Source: JAVJSD01 sp040219575 (GTDB taxonomy: Bacteria > Planctomycetota > Planctomycetia > Pirellulales > Pirellulaceae). Taken from it: a stretch of 64,000 bases of DNA. The notes below the pieces were generated by a model. The model was not told the DNA's origin. It worked only from the letters and a program-made list of their open reading frames with translations, and did no database searches. The position numbers and the translations under genes are program-made. Every line of letters begins with the position of its first letter. The stretch's first letter is position 1. The stretch is from positions 138,221 to 202,220 of the forward strand of contig JAVJSD010000101.1 in the NCBI GenBank assembly GCA_040219575.1. Direction: 5' to 3'. This document shows positions 42,951-52,600 of this stretch, piece after piece.

Positions 42951-45900
42951 TTACGGGCCTTGGCTTCTACGGTCGCCCTGCCCGTCGGTCTCCAGATACT
43001 TGCGCAGTTTTTCCAGGGTGCCATCGACCTTCTCTCTCAACTCCCAGTCCGGACCGCCCAACTCCAACGCTTCCAACAAATCCTGTTCGGCCGGCTTGAG
43101 CGTCTCGTCGGCTGCAAGTCCGTCGGCGACAAGGTTCATGCGCGCTCGCGCACGCGTGTAGTACGGTGTGGCGAATTTCACGTTGATCGCGATGGCGGCA
43201 TCGCAGTCAGCAATTGCCTCCTCAGCATCACCGATTTCCAGTCTTGAGATTGCTCGATTGCTGAATGCGACGAAGTGTTGCGGGTCGATTTCGATGGCCT
43301 TGCTGAAATCGTCAATCGCGGAGTGGTGCAGTCCAGTCCTGGCGAAGAGCGCGCCTCGGTCGCAATACGCGGCCGCATTCCGCGGGTTGTGTTCCAGCGC
43401 CGCCGCAAAGTCCTCCATCGCACCCGGGTAATCACGCCCGGTCGCTCGCTTCACGGCACGCAGACGATAGGCGTCGGACAGCCGCCCTGCCAACTCCTGC
43501 TGATTTGGATCGATCTCGATGCACGAGGTGAAGTCGGCGATCGCCTCGTCTAACCGCCCGAGCATCAACTTGGCAAAACCGCGCAGGCGCAGTGCGCCGA
43601 CATTCCTGGCGTCAGCCTTTAAAACGATGCTGCAATCGTCGCTACTTCCCTGGTAATCGCCGAGATTGGCCTTGCAATATGCTCGCTCCAGATAGGCCGC
43701 ATAGTATTCAGGAGCGATGTCCAAGGCCGCCGTGTAATCCGCAATCGCTTCCTGGTGGAGGTTCGCGCCCTTCTTCGAGACGCCCCGACTGTAGTACGCT
43801 TTGGAAAGTTGCGGATCGACCGTTCCAGCGAGTGACGCATCCTCCTTGCGCGCCGCCACGAGATCCTCGATCTGACCATCGAGATTTCCTAGCACCTCTC
43901 GAAGAAGTGCCCGATCGTAATAAGCCCGTGCGACGATTTCCCGACCGGCGCGGTTCCTGACAAACTCACTCGGGGCGCTGTCGACTACCGTGGTGAAGTC
44001 CCCCTCGGCAGCCTTGATCAACTCCATGTTCGACGTCGGGATTGACTGCACCATCCTGGCCATCCCCCGTGAATAAAAGGCCGGAATGAATGTCGGCTCC
44101 AACTCTTCGATGATCCGGTTGAAATCCTCGACCGCTCTCTCGTAATCGGCAGTCTTCAATCGGCACACGCCGCGCAAGAAACACATCTCGGCATCATCGG
44201 GCGACAGTTCGAGCGCCTTCGAACTGTCGGCAACCGCCCCCTGGTAACCTTCCGTCATCTTCCTGGCCTTCGCCCGAAGCTGATAGGCGGCAAGAGCGTC
44301 TGGCATGCGTCGAATCGCCATATCCAGATCCTCAATCGCCTCGGCGTCGTCGTGCGATTCCAACTTCGCCTTGCCGCGGCGGAGATACGCCATGCTCTGC
44401 ACATGTCCGTCATCGAGGCGGATCGCACGCGAATAGTCCTTGATCGCGGCCGGCAGGTCCCGGAATCGGTTGAACTCCGTTTCGGCTTTCAAATCACCCA
44501 GCGTCAGGAAGAACGCAGCCTCGTCGGGAGCCAACCGGGCGGCGGGGGAAGTTTCGACGCCGAACTCCCCTTGTTCGTCGACGGAAATCGTCATGAACAG
44601 ATCTTTCCCCTTCCATAATTGCACGTGATGCGCTCCGTCGGCAAAGAAACAGACTTCTCCCTGATCTCCCGCGTCCGTACCGAAACTCTGGATGTAGTCC
44701 CACCACGTCTTGTCGCCGCCATCCTTCCACTTGTCGTCCAAGTCGGCGCCCGTCCGCCTGTCCTTCAACACGAGGTAGGTGTTTTCCGCTTCAGGAGCCT
44801 CGCTCGCGATATAGTCCCACGCTCCGTCGTCCAACACTTCGGCCGCCACCATTCGGCCTCCCTCAAACAAGAAGCTCCCCAACGTCACGGCGGCCCTCTC
44901 GAAATCGGGCTCGTGGCGAGTCACAACAGCAAGACCATCCACGTTCTCGCCGTGGACTACTTGCAGGCCGCCATCAATCAGTTCCATGCTGTGGATCGCA
45001 AGCGACTGATCGCCGAGCGGGATCGGGAATGCCCGCTCTTTAAGCGGGTCATAGAATGCGAAGTGGGGCGCCCACGCGCCGTCTCTCAGGACCATAAACG
45101 CAGGTTTGCCCGCGGCGGTTGCGTATTCGAGGATGTCGTCTACCGCCGGATGCCCAGCGGTGCGTTTCTCGTACTCCCGCAGCGGAGCATAGTATTCGCG
45201 GCCTTGCCCGTCGGTAAGCGGCGGCCCGAGCCACTTCGTGACGCCCTCGGAAACGTACGCCATGTCCTCGGAAAACCACCCTAGGTCCTTCCAGGTGGCC
45301 AACGGACGTTCGCCCAAACGATCCTGCCAGTGTTCCTCCATCAAGGGCGTGTCGAGCTTCTTTTCCGTCACTCGCCAGAGCTCGGAAGGGTCGACCGGAT
45401 TCAGGAGTTGCGCAATGACGCCGCCGGCGATTTCTGCGTCTGCCGTCGGGCTGACGATCAACTGCCTGCCCGCAGCGACATGCTTGGGCAGGGACAGGGG
45501 GCTATCCGGCAGCACAAACGTGACTTCCCCGCGGAATACGCTGAGCACGGCCCTAGACGCCGGGTCCACCTCCACGACGAAATCCGTTTCTTTCGGTGTA
45601 AATACACCGAATTGGGTCGATATCCAGCGATGTCGCGGGCGAGGCCGAAAGAGCTTGCTTTGAATCAGATACTCCTTGAACTTGTCGGCGCCGGGACCTA
45701 CGGGTTCGAGGTTCATGCGTGCTCGGCCCCGGTAGATTTTGAGGCATTGGTTGAGCCCGTCAACTTTGAACTGAGTGTTCTGATCTAAATGGATGCCGGA
45801 CCGGATTTGCACGGTCTTCTTCACGCCGGGTGCAGGTTCGAATTCGATGGAATCGCGGGCCTGAACCAGAACCGGTTTCATCGTCTCGTAAACCGCCTCG

Positions 45901-46556
45901 TCATTCAGTATCACTCCGTATTCGGCGTCCTCCAATTGTCCGTCGGCGTGGATCACGCGCAAATAGCCCCTCGACGTCTCGTTCTTCCAAGTACAGGTGA
46001 ACACGTCATTGGCCGCCGCCGCCGCGGGCGCAACAACTGTTTCTTGTCGAGGATGACCTATGCCCTCCCAGAGAACCTGGGTTTCCGCCCCCACCATCCA
46101 CGTTCGTCTCACGCCGGCGGGCCCCTGCCCCGTTTCAAGCGTCCACGAGAATAGCTTGGGGCGATCCTTCTTGTCATAAACTAACGGGTCGGTCGAGGCA
46201 ACAAAGGATCGACGGTCGAGCCATGCGTACTGCCAGTCGGAGTACGAAGGTCCCACCGGAGTGACTTTCAGCCCACTCGGCCCTGACACCTTTAAGCGGA
46301 CGCGGATGCAGACGTCATCCTCGTCACGTAGATTGGTCAATTCGACGCCGTAGTGATAGATCACCCCCGACTGCAAATTCATCGGGTCGCTGGGAAAGTC
46401 AACGACCTTCAGCCGAACATGCCGATCGACCTCGAATGTCTTGCCTACCGGATTGTGAGCGCTGACCACGTCCTGTCCGCTGGTCGTCGAGCAGACGGTG
46501 CACAGTACAACGTACATGACAACGCAGAGGCCGCTTGAGATGAGTTTTCTAGTCAT
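42951..46556 (-). CDS. Large secreted FecR-like/TPR protein
   Basis: The 1201-residue protein has a signal peptide (about 1-27, LCVVMYVVLCTVCSTTSG). Residues about 250-370 look like a FecR domain (IHLDQNTQFKVDGLNQCLKI, ISTQFGVFTPKETDFVVEVD, AVLSVFRGEVTFVLPDSP). The middle (about 370-680) is unassigned. From about residue 690 to 1150 there are tandem TPR repeats (DLPAAIKDYSRAIRLDDGHV, EAIADYTAALDIAPEYYAAY, HSAIDDFSKAIEIDPQHFVA). It is probably extracytoplasmic and a scaffold. A sigma-54-type promoter lies just upstream (46599-46615), and the divergent gene has its own. Strand asymmetry and codons look less GC-rich than the flanks. Confidence 0.85.
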   Translation of the reverse strand: MTRKLISSGLCVVMYVVLCTVCSTTSGQDVVSAHNPVGKTFEVDRHVRLKVVDFPSDPMNLQSGVIYHYGVELTNLRDEDDVCIRVRLKVSGPSGLKVTPVGPSYSDWQYAWLDRRSFVASTDPLVYDKKDRPKLFSWTLETGQGPAGVRRTWMVGAETQVLWEGIGHPRQETVVAPAAAAANDVFTCTWKNETSRGYLRVIHADGQLEDAEYGVILNDEAVYETMKPVLVQARDSIEFEPAPGVKKTVQIRSGIHLDQNTQFKVDGLNQCLKIYRGRARMNLEPVGPGADKFKEYLIQSKLFRPRPRHRWISTQFGVFTPKETDFVVEVDPASRAVLSVFRGEVTFVLPDSPLSLPKHVAAGRQLIVSPTADAEIAGGVIAQLLNPVDPSELWRVTEKKLDTPLMEEHWQDRLGERPLATWKDLGWFSEDMAYVSEGVTKWLGPPLTDGQGREYYAPLREYEKRTAGHPAVDDILEYATAAGKPAFMVLRDGAWAPHFAFYDPLKERAFPIPLGDQSLAIHSMELIDGGLQVVHGENVDGLAVVTRHEPDFERAAVTLGSFLFEGGRMVAAEVLDDGAWDYIASEAPEAENTYLVLKDRRTGADLDDKWKDGGDKTWWDYIQSFGTDAGDQGEVCFFADGAHHVQLWKGKDLFMTISVDEQGEFGVETSPAARLAPDEAAFFLTLGDLKAETEFNRFRDLPAAIKDYSRAIRLDDGHVQSMAYLRRGKAKLESHDDAEAIEDLDMAIRRMPDALAAYQLRAKARKMTEGYQGAVADSSKALELSPDDAEMCFLRGVCRLKTADYERAVEDFNRIIEELEPTFIPAFYSRGMARMVQSIPTSNMELIKAAEGDFTTVVDSAPSEFVRNRAGREIVARAYYDRALLREVLGNLDGQIEDLVAARKEDASLAGTVDPQLSKAYYSRGVSKKGANLHQEAIADYTAALDIAPEYYAAYLERAYCKANLGDYQGSSDDCSIVLKADARNVGALRLRGFAKLMLGRLDEAIADFTSCIEIDPNQQELAGRLSDAYRLRAVKRATGRDYPGAMEDFAAALEHNPRNAAAYCDRGALFARTGLHHSAIDDFSKAIEIDPQHFVAFSNRAISRLEIGDAEEAIADCDAAIAINVKFATPYYTRARARMNLVADGLAADETLKPAEQDLLEALELGGPDWELREKVDGTLEKLRKYLETDGQGDRRSQGP

Positions 46557-46598
46557 GGCTCATTACCTCCAAACGCCCCAGCGTGCAAACAACATCGG

Positions 46599-46615
46599 TG
46601 CAAGAACCATGCCCT
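46599..46615 (-). promoter_or_regulatory. sigma-54-type promoter for the FecR/TPR gene
   Basis: On the minus strand it reads AGGGCATGGTTCTTGCA, matching YTGGCACGNNNNTTGCW at the invariant GG and GC (12 nt apart), the TTGCA and GGCA; mismatches are at three positions. The predicted start lies about 32 nt before ATG 46556. Confidence 0.6.
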
Positions 46616-46809
46616 TGAAGCTGCCGGGACTGCCTGCCGTTCGCTTTCGCATCGGCATCGTTCACGCCGTTTCTCCCACCGCTAGTTGCCTGACGGGATG
46701 CTCATTCCAGCACGTCAAAGTGCGCTCTAACGCACACTATGCCGCTGGTAGACGACGGGCGAACCGCCTTGTGATTCAACGGAAACCAGCGGGCCTTGGT
46801 TCCCTCTGA

Positions 46810-46826
46810 CTGGCATGATGCTTGCA
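46810..46826 (+). promoter_or_regulatory. sigma-54-type promoter for the coiled-coil gene
   Basis: CTGGCATGATGCTTGCA matches the sigma-54 consensus at 16 of 17 defined or free positions (T for C at position 7), with GG and GC 12 nt apart. The predicted start is about 39 nt before ATG 46877. Confidence 0.75.
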
Positions 46827-46876
46827 CGTTCGAGAGACTCTCCGACATTCCTTTCTTCAGCGATGTGGGCGCGGCC

Positions 46877-48226
46877 ATGACATCCAAGAACTACGCACAT
46901 CGGAGGTGCTGCCTGTGTTCGATGGGAGCAACCTTTCTACTCGCAGCCCTCTGTTTTCATCCGTTGGCGACGGTGTGGGCAGCGCGAGAAAGTACGCCGC
47001 CGAAGTCCGTCTGCGCCAATACGGCAAGGCCTCAACACGCCGCGAATTCCGACGGAACGTCGCGCATCGGGAATGTGGGGAAGTCGTTCCATGTCGCCTG
47101 CCATGCCGACGGTACGCCCTTAGAACCCGTTCTGATCCGTGAGAGGGAGTTGCTCGCTTCGGTGGAAAGGTTGGAGCGGATGGTGTCGGAGTTGGAAGTG
47201 GGCGACCGGCAGCAGGAGCGCGCCGCGTGGGAGGAATCCCAGCATGCAGCAGCCATCCTCCGACAGAATGCTGGCCGTCTGGGAACAGCGAGGCTCGAGC
47301 ATTTCCGACAGTATCGGCAGGCCGTTTCGCAGGCCGCGGCGGACTTTCGCGAGGCCGCTGGGATATCTCGCAAGTGCTCCGATGAAGAGAAAGATCCGCA
47401 ATTCAAGCGTCGCTATGACGCGCTGGCTGCGGCAGCCGAACGGCTCGCCCAGGAGATGAAGCGGTTGGCGGCCCCGGTCGAGGCCGACGACGCCAGGCTC
47501 GCTCGGCAGGCCGCGCTTGCGGAAAAGAGTGATCTGTTGCTGGCTCAAGTCGAAGAGTTGGCGGCCAGCTACGTCAAGGTCTCTAGCGCGATCGCCGCGA
47601 GCGAGCGGGGACCACTTGACCTCGTGACCGGCGTCGTACGTTCCACCGGCGAACTTCGACAATCGGAGACGGCGGCGGATGAACTGCCATCACATTGGGA
47701 ACGGCTGGGGGCCGAATTCGCCGCCTATCGTGTCGAACTCGATCGCTATGAGGAGTACTTCGAACGATTTGCGCAAGTGCAGGATCAACTATGCAGCAGG
47801 ACCGCGCGCCGAGATGAGCAGCGAACGCCCGAGATTTCATTTCGAACGAAGGACGGCACGGTGCTCGTCGATGGAAAACAAATCATCCAATACACGTGGG
47901 CGACCCACACCTTCAGGCTTGCTTCCGGAGTACAAGAAACATTGCGCAAGCAGATCGCCGACCACCTCGTCGCCGGAGTGCCTTTCGTATTGACGGTGAA
48001 CGGCCAAGCCGTCTACGACGGCGTCTTCACAACGAGCGTGTCATCGGCCGCATTCAAGACGCCGGTCATCCTTCTCGACCCGCTTCCCAGCGATGGGACG
48101 AGAAACAACGAACTCGAGATCAAGTTGGGCTATCCGTCCAGGAATATATTCCAGGGCGAAGACCCGCGCAGCAACGAACGTCTCCATCAGGCGCTGCGCG
48201 AACGGAAGGTTCTAACAGCCAAGTAG
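46877..48226 (+). CDS. Secreted coiled-coil protein
   Basis: The 449-residue protein starts at ATG 46877 with a long signal peptide (about 1-37, CSMGATFLLAALCFHPLATV). The middle is a long helical coiled coil (about residues 85-320: LASVERLERMVSELEVGDRQ, RYDALAAAAERLAQEMKRLA, KSDLLLAQVEELAASYVKVS). The C-terminal 110 residues look globular and beta-rich (FRTKDGTVLVDGKQIIQYTW, VPFVLTVNGQAVYDGVFTTS). No family was recognised. It is divergent from the FecR/TPR gene and likewise behind a sigma-54-type promoter, so both are likely envelope components expressed together. Confidence 0.75.
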   Translation: MTSKNYAHRRCCLCSMGATFLLAALCFHPLATVWAARESTPPKSVCANTARPQHAANSDGTSRIGNVGKSFHVACHADGTPLEPVLIRERELLASVERLERMVSELEVGDRQQERAAWEESQHAAAILRQNAGRLGTARLEHFRQYRQAVSQAAADFREAAGISRKCSDEEKDPQFKRRYDALAAAAERLAQEMKRLAAPVEADDARLARQAALAEKSDLLLAQVEELAASYVKVSSAIAASERGPLDLVTGVVRSTGELRQSETAADELPSHWERLGAEFAAYRVELDRYEEYFERFAQVQDQLCSRTARRDEQRTPEISFRTKDGTVLVDGKQIIQYTWATHTFRLASGVQETLRKQIADHLVAGVPFVLTVNGQAVYDGVFTTSVSSAAFKTPVILLDPLPSDGTRNNELEIKLGYPSRNIFQGEDPRSNERLHQALRERKVLTAK

Positions 48227-48729
48227 CAGGCGGAAGCCGACGACGATGCGGCCACGGAGAAACGGGACCTCTCGCAGGGCCTGCGTTGCATCCGTAGTCC
48301 CAGGTTCTCCACCAACTCCAAAGCATTCGCTGAGTGATAGCCGTTTGAACGTCGGCGCCGTTTGGCGTCCTGCAAGCGGTAGCTTTCGACCTTGGTTTCG
48401 AGGATGTGGCAGCGGTGCGTGAGCCGGTCGAGGGCCGCGCCCGTCAGTCGCTCACTCCCGAGCACCTCGGTCCAGTTCTCGGACGGCAGGTTCGTGGTCA
48501 CGATCAGGCTATTCCGTTCGTAGGCCGTCGCGATGATGTCGAATAGCAGCTCTGCGCCCGCCTTGCTGGCCGGAACGTAGCCCAGTTCGTCCAGGATCAA
48601 CAGGTGCAGCTTGCCAAGTTGCTGCCGCATTCGCAAGAGTTGTCGCTCCTCTTTCGCCTCCAACAGCAGGGTGATCAGCTCAGTCACACGGAAGAAGCGA
48701 ACCTTGCGGCCTTGGGCGCAGGCGGCCAT
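48187..48729 (-). pseudogene. IstB-type transposition ATPase, N-terminus missing (IS21 family)
   Basis: The frame encodes the C-terminal two thirds of IstB: AACAQGRKVRFFRVTELITL, LLLEAKEERQLLRMRQQLGK, Walker B LHLLILDELGY, ERNSLIVTTNLPSENW and ALDRLTHRCHILETK. The N-terminal DNA-binding part and the Walker A loop (normally GPPGTGKTH just before AACAQG) are missing, so it cannot work. No IstA partner or terminal repeats were seen. The last 15 codons overlap the coiled-coil gene and are probably out-of-family. Confidence 0.88.
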
Positions 48730-48742
48730 TCGCTCGCCGAAC

Positions 48743-49033
48743 ACTGTCGCATTCGTGGAGCGGTTTGTGCAAACGATCAAGCAGGAAGTTCTTAATTACT
48801 TCATCGTCTTCGGCCAGCAGCACATGGACTACTTGTGCCGTGAGTTCGCCGAGCACTACCACGAAGAGCGGCCGCACCAGGGGCTCGACAACGAGTTGCT
48901 CGTCGCGCCGAAAAAGAAATCGAAACGCAAGCAACCGGAACCGGAGGAACTCGAGACAATTCCACTATTTTCAGTCGGCTGCCAGCAACGCCTGGTCGGG
49001 CTGCTCAAGCACTACTATCGGAAAGCTGCATAG
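48743..49033 (+). pseudogene. Integrase-core (rve) transposase, C-terminal fragment
   Basis: About 96 codons match the end of a DDE integrase-core transposase: AFVERFVQTIKQEVLNYFIV, FGQQHMDYLCREFAEHYHEE, RPHQGLDNELLV, with the third catalytic Glu in KQEVLN. The first two acidic residues are missing upstream. Its broken end meets the broken IstB end within about 15 nt (48729-48743), so two unrelated elements were joined there. Confidence 0.88.
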
Positions 49034-49686
49034 AGAGCAAATCACACACGCCATTCTGAGATCGCCGTGCGCGCCGTGTGTCCGTTGGCCACGCCATCTC
49101 GTCTCGTTCGCGGGACGTGCACCAACGATGCGGCGCAGAATTCGAACCATCCCCGCCCGTTGTCGCCGACTTTGGGCCGCGACGGACTTCTTGAACAGGA
49201 CAGCATGCCTGCGCTGATCGCCTGTGTCATTCTCGCTGAGGTTTCGTTTCTGACGACGCAAACGTCGGCCGGCGAGACAGATCGACACGCCGAAGAGGCC
49301 GAGATGCGCAAGACAACACGGGCTCCTCGGACAACTCCGTGAGTTGCCCCAGTTTCGATCTTCACCAGCCGATGGGAGTTTTTTTGGGTGGGGGCTTGAG
49401 AATCTAGTTGGCTTAAGGGGGTTCGGTCGCCTAACATGGGGGCCAATGTGTCGCCCCCCCTCTCCAGCGGCTGACGACAAACCGTGTGCGAAATGGACAC
49501 AGCTGATTCCAATTCGCTGGCACAAGCCCTGCGGCTCTTGACGAATTTCGTACTTTCATGCTCTCGGCGTCGGATCCAACCGCCGGGAAGGTGAAGAACG
49601 TATGAAGGCATGTTCCATGTCGATTGGAGAGGTTCGGCGCGACCGGCAAACTCGCGATCGAACTCCTCTTTCCCTTCGGCGCCGTC
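49034..49686. other. Intergenic region before the giant gene
   Basis: A 45-codon frame (49205-49342, MPALIACVILAEVSFLTTQT and a polar tail) could be a small secreted peptide or the remnant of a gene; support is weak. A poly-T (49378-49385) has no clear stem. The sigma-54-type site at 49517 lies here. Confidence 0.4.
49517..49533 (+). promoter_or_regulatory. sigma-54-type promoter for the giant gene
   Basis: CTGGCACAAGCCCTGCG has the invariant GG and GC 12 nt apart and the full TGGCAC -24 box; the -12 box is CTGC. The predicted start is near 49545, giving a leader of about 140 nt before ATG 49687. Confidence 0.6.
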
Positions 49687-52600
49687 ATGTCCTTCCGTCG
49701 TTTCCCGTCGCTAAGACGTTTCTTCGATCGTCACAACGCGCCGTCATCTCGACAGCCATCGTCGCGCCCCTTGCGGGTCGAGTCGCTGGAGTCGCGCTGC
49801 TTGCTGGCGGTCGACCTGCCGTTGATCAGTCCGGCTGCTCCTTCAAACCTCAACACGCACCTCACCGACCTGATGCGGCAGAACTTGGCCGCCTTCAGCA
49901 GTTCCGTGTCGAACGATGGGGCGCAGCAGCTCCCGTCACCGAAGTCTCTCGCCGACGCCAATCCTCTGTTGCAGTTCGACGCCGCGGAGCGGCCGTTGGT
50001 CAATATTTGGACGACGACCGACGTCCTCGACGTCGCCGCGGCGCTTGGTGACTACGACGCGACGATCTACGCCGCCAGCAATGATTTTCATGTGTTGGAG
50101 GCGGCGCTGAACGTCGACGATCTTGCCGCCGTCGCCGGCATGACCGGCGTGTTGTCGGTGACGCCCGTCTATCGACCGTATTTGCGGAGCGGGTCGGTGC
50201 AGACGCAGGGCGACGCCGTGCTCAACGCCGACGACGTGCGCGCGGCCGGCTACGACGGATCGTCGTTCCTCATCGGTGTGATGAGCGACTCGGCGTTGAA
50301 CATCGATCGCTCGCAAGATACGGGCGACTTGCCGGCGCTGATCGATCGCTACCTCGAGTTCCCGGCCAGTGACGAAGGCCGGGCGATGCTGGAGATCATT
50401 CACGACATCGCGCCGGGCGCATCGCTCGCGCATCATTCGGCGATCCTCAGCGAGTTGTCGTTCGCCGACGGCATCCGCCGCCTGGCGGAGGCCGGCAGCC
50501 GGATCATCGTCGACGACATCGGCTACTACGCGGAGCCCTTCTTTCAGGACGGCGTGATCTCGCAGGCGATCGATGAAGTCGCGGCCGGCGGCGTGGTATA
50601 CGTCAGCGCGGCGGGTAACGACACGGACCGCAGCTACGAGTCGATGTTCGCCGACGCCGACCCGGGCGGGGCCTCCGACTTTCACGACTTCGATCCCTCG
50701 GCGGGCGTCGACACGCGGCAACAGGTGACCGTGCCGGCCGGGTACGGCGTGACGTTGATCCTGCAATGGGACGACCCGTTCTACACCATGGACGGCGTTA
50801 CGCACGATTTCAACGTGAAGGTTTACGACTCGGCCGGCGAACTGGTCAAGGCGGGCAGCAACAACAATGTGTCGACGCAGCAACCGCTCGAGATCATTCA
50901 GTGGTTCGGCGAAGGCGACGGCGTGTATGAGGTGGAGATCGAACGCGTCGCGGGCGACGGGCCGTCTTTCCTGAAGTACGTCCTCAGCACCAACAGCACG
51001 GTCGGAACCATCGACGAGTACGCCACCAATTCAGGGACGATCACCGGCCATGCGACGGCGGCGGGCGCGATCGCCGTCGGCGCCGTTCCTTATTACGATC
51101 CCACCAACATCGAGGCGTTCAGTTCGGTCGGATCGGCGACCATCTATTTCGACGCGGCCGGAAACCGACTGGCGTCGCCCGAGGTTCGCAACAAGCCGGA
51201 CGTGGTCGCTCCGGACAACGTCAACACCACGTTCTTTGGGCGGGATATTCCGGAGGATTCCGACACGTACCGCAACTTCGCCGGCACTTCGGCCGCCGCA
51301 CCCCATGTCGCGGCGGTTGCCGCATTGTTGTTCGACGCCAATCCCCATCTGACGCGCGACGAACTCTACAGCGTGTTGACTTCAACGGCGGTCGACTTGG
51401 GCGCCGCGGGGCGCGACGAGGTGTACGGCTTTGGATTGGTCGACGCCGAGGCGGCCCGCATCGCGGCTCAGGCGGTGGTCGATGTCACGGCGCCCACGGC
51501 GACGCTGCTTTCCCCCCTGGGGACGTTTGGCTGGCATGTCGAGCAGTTGCAGCTTTCGGTTTCCGAACCGCTGGCGGCTTCGGCGGCCGGCGACGCCGCC
51601 AACTACGTGCTCGTCGCCGCCGGCGCGGACGCGCTGTTCGACACGGCGGACGACGTCGCCTTCACCGTGACGCCCGTCTACGACGCCGACGCACTGACGA
51701 TCACCCTCACCATCGCGGCGCCGACCACGGTGCTGGCCGACGAACTCTATCGCCTCACGCTCGACGGAACGAGCGGCATCACCGACGAGACGGGCAACGG
51801 AATCAACGGCGGCGTCGACCAGGCGATCTACTTTTCCATCGCCCCCCAGAGCGACATCATTTCAATCGAGGGCGCCAGCAGCATCGACGCCCGGCCCGAC
51901 GGTACGACCGTGATGGTTTATGAAAACAATCCGGTGATCCGATATCGATGGCCTCAGATCATGGTGGGGCAGTATTCTCCCGAGGGACAGGTGCAGGGGC
52001 CCTACCTCTCCGCGCCGACCGACATCAATTACTCGTACCGCGTCCGTTACGCCGATGTGTCGGTCAACAGCGGCGGCGGCGTGTTCGTGTACAACGATCA
52101 CGAATACATCATCTACGGAGAACCCGACGACTACGATATCGGTTTTCAATTGATCGATGCTTCGGGCCGCGTCGTGGGCGACCGCCAAGTCGCCTTCGGC
52201 ATCGTGGGCGGATACGCGCCGCGCGTCGACGTCAACGAAGCGGGGCAATTCACCATTGTTTCCGGGGTCAGTTACTATGACTCGTCGGCGGACCGCTACT
52301 ATCCTCACATCCGTGCGCGATTCTTCGACAGCAGTGGCGCGCCGCGCACGTCGATCTTGACCGTGAATGCGAACGCCAACGCACTCGCGCCGGTCGTCGC
52401 GGTCACGCCCGACGGAGGCGCGGTGATCGCCTGGCATCAATCCGGAGTCGATAGCGACGCCGCGGCGATTGTCGCCCGGCGGTACGATGCTTCGGGCGCA
52501 CCACTCGGCGATGAATTCCAAGTCAATACGACGACGGCCGGCGCCCAGACGTATCCCGAGATCGCCGTGGGGGCGGACGGCTCGTTCGTGATCGCCTGGC

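Noticed and set aside
49205..49342. Small secreted peptide gene (45 codons)
   Set aside because: It has a hydrophobic start but no ribosome site or other support, and it sits in transposon debris.
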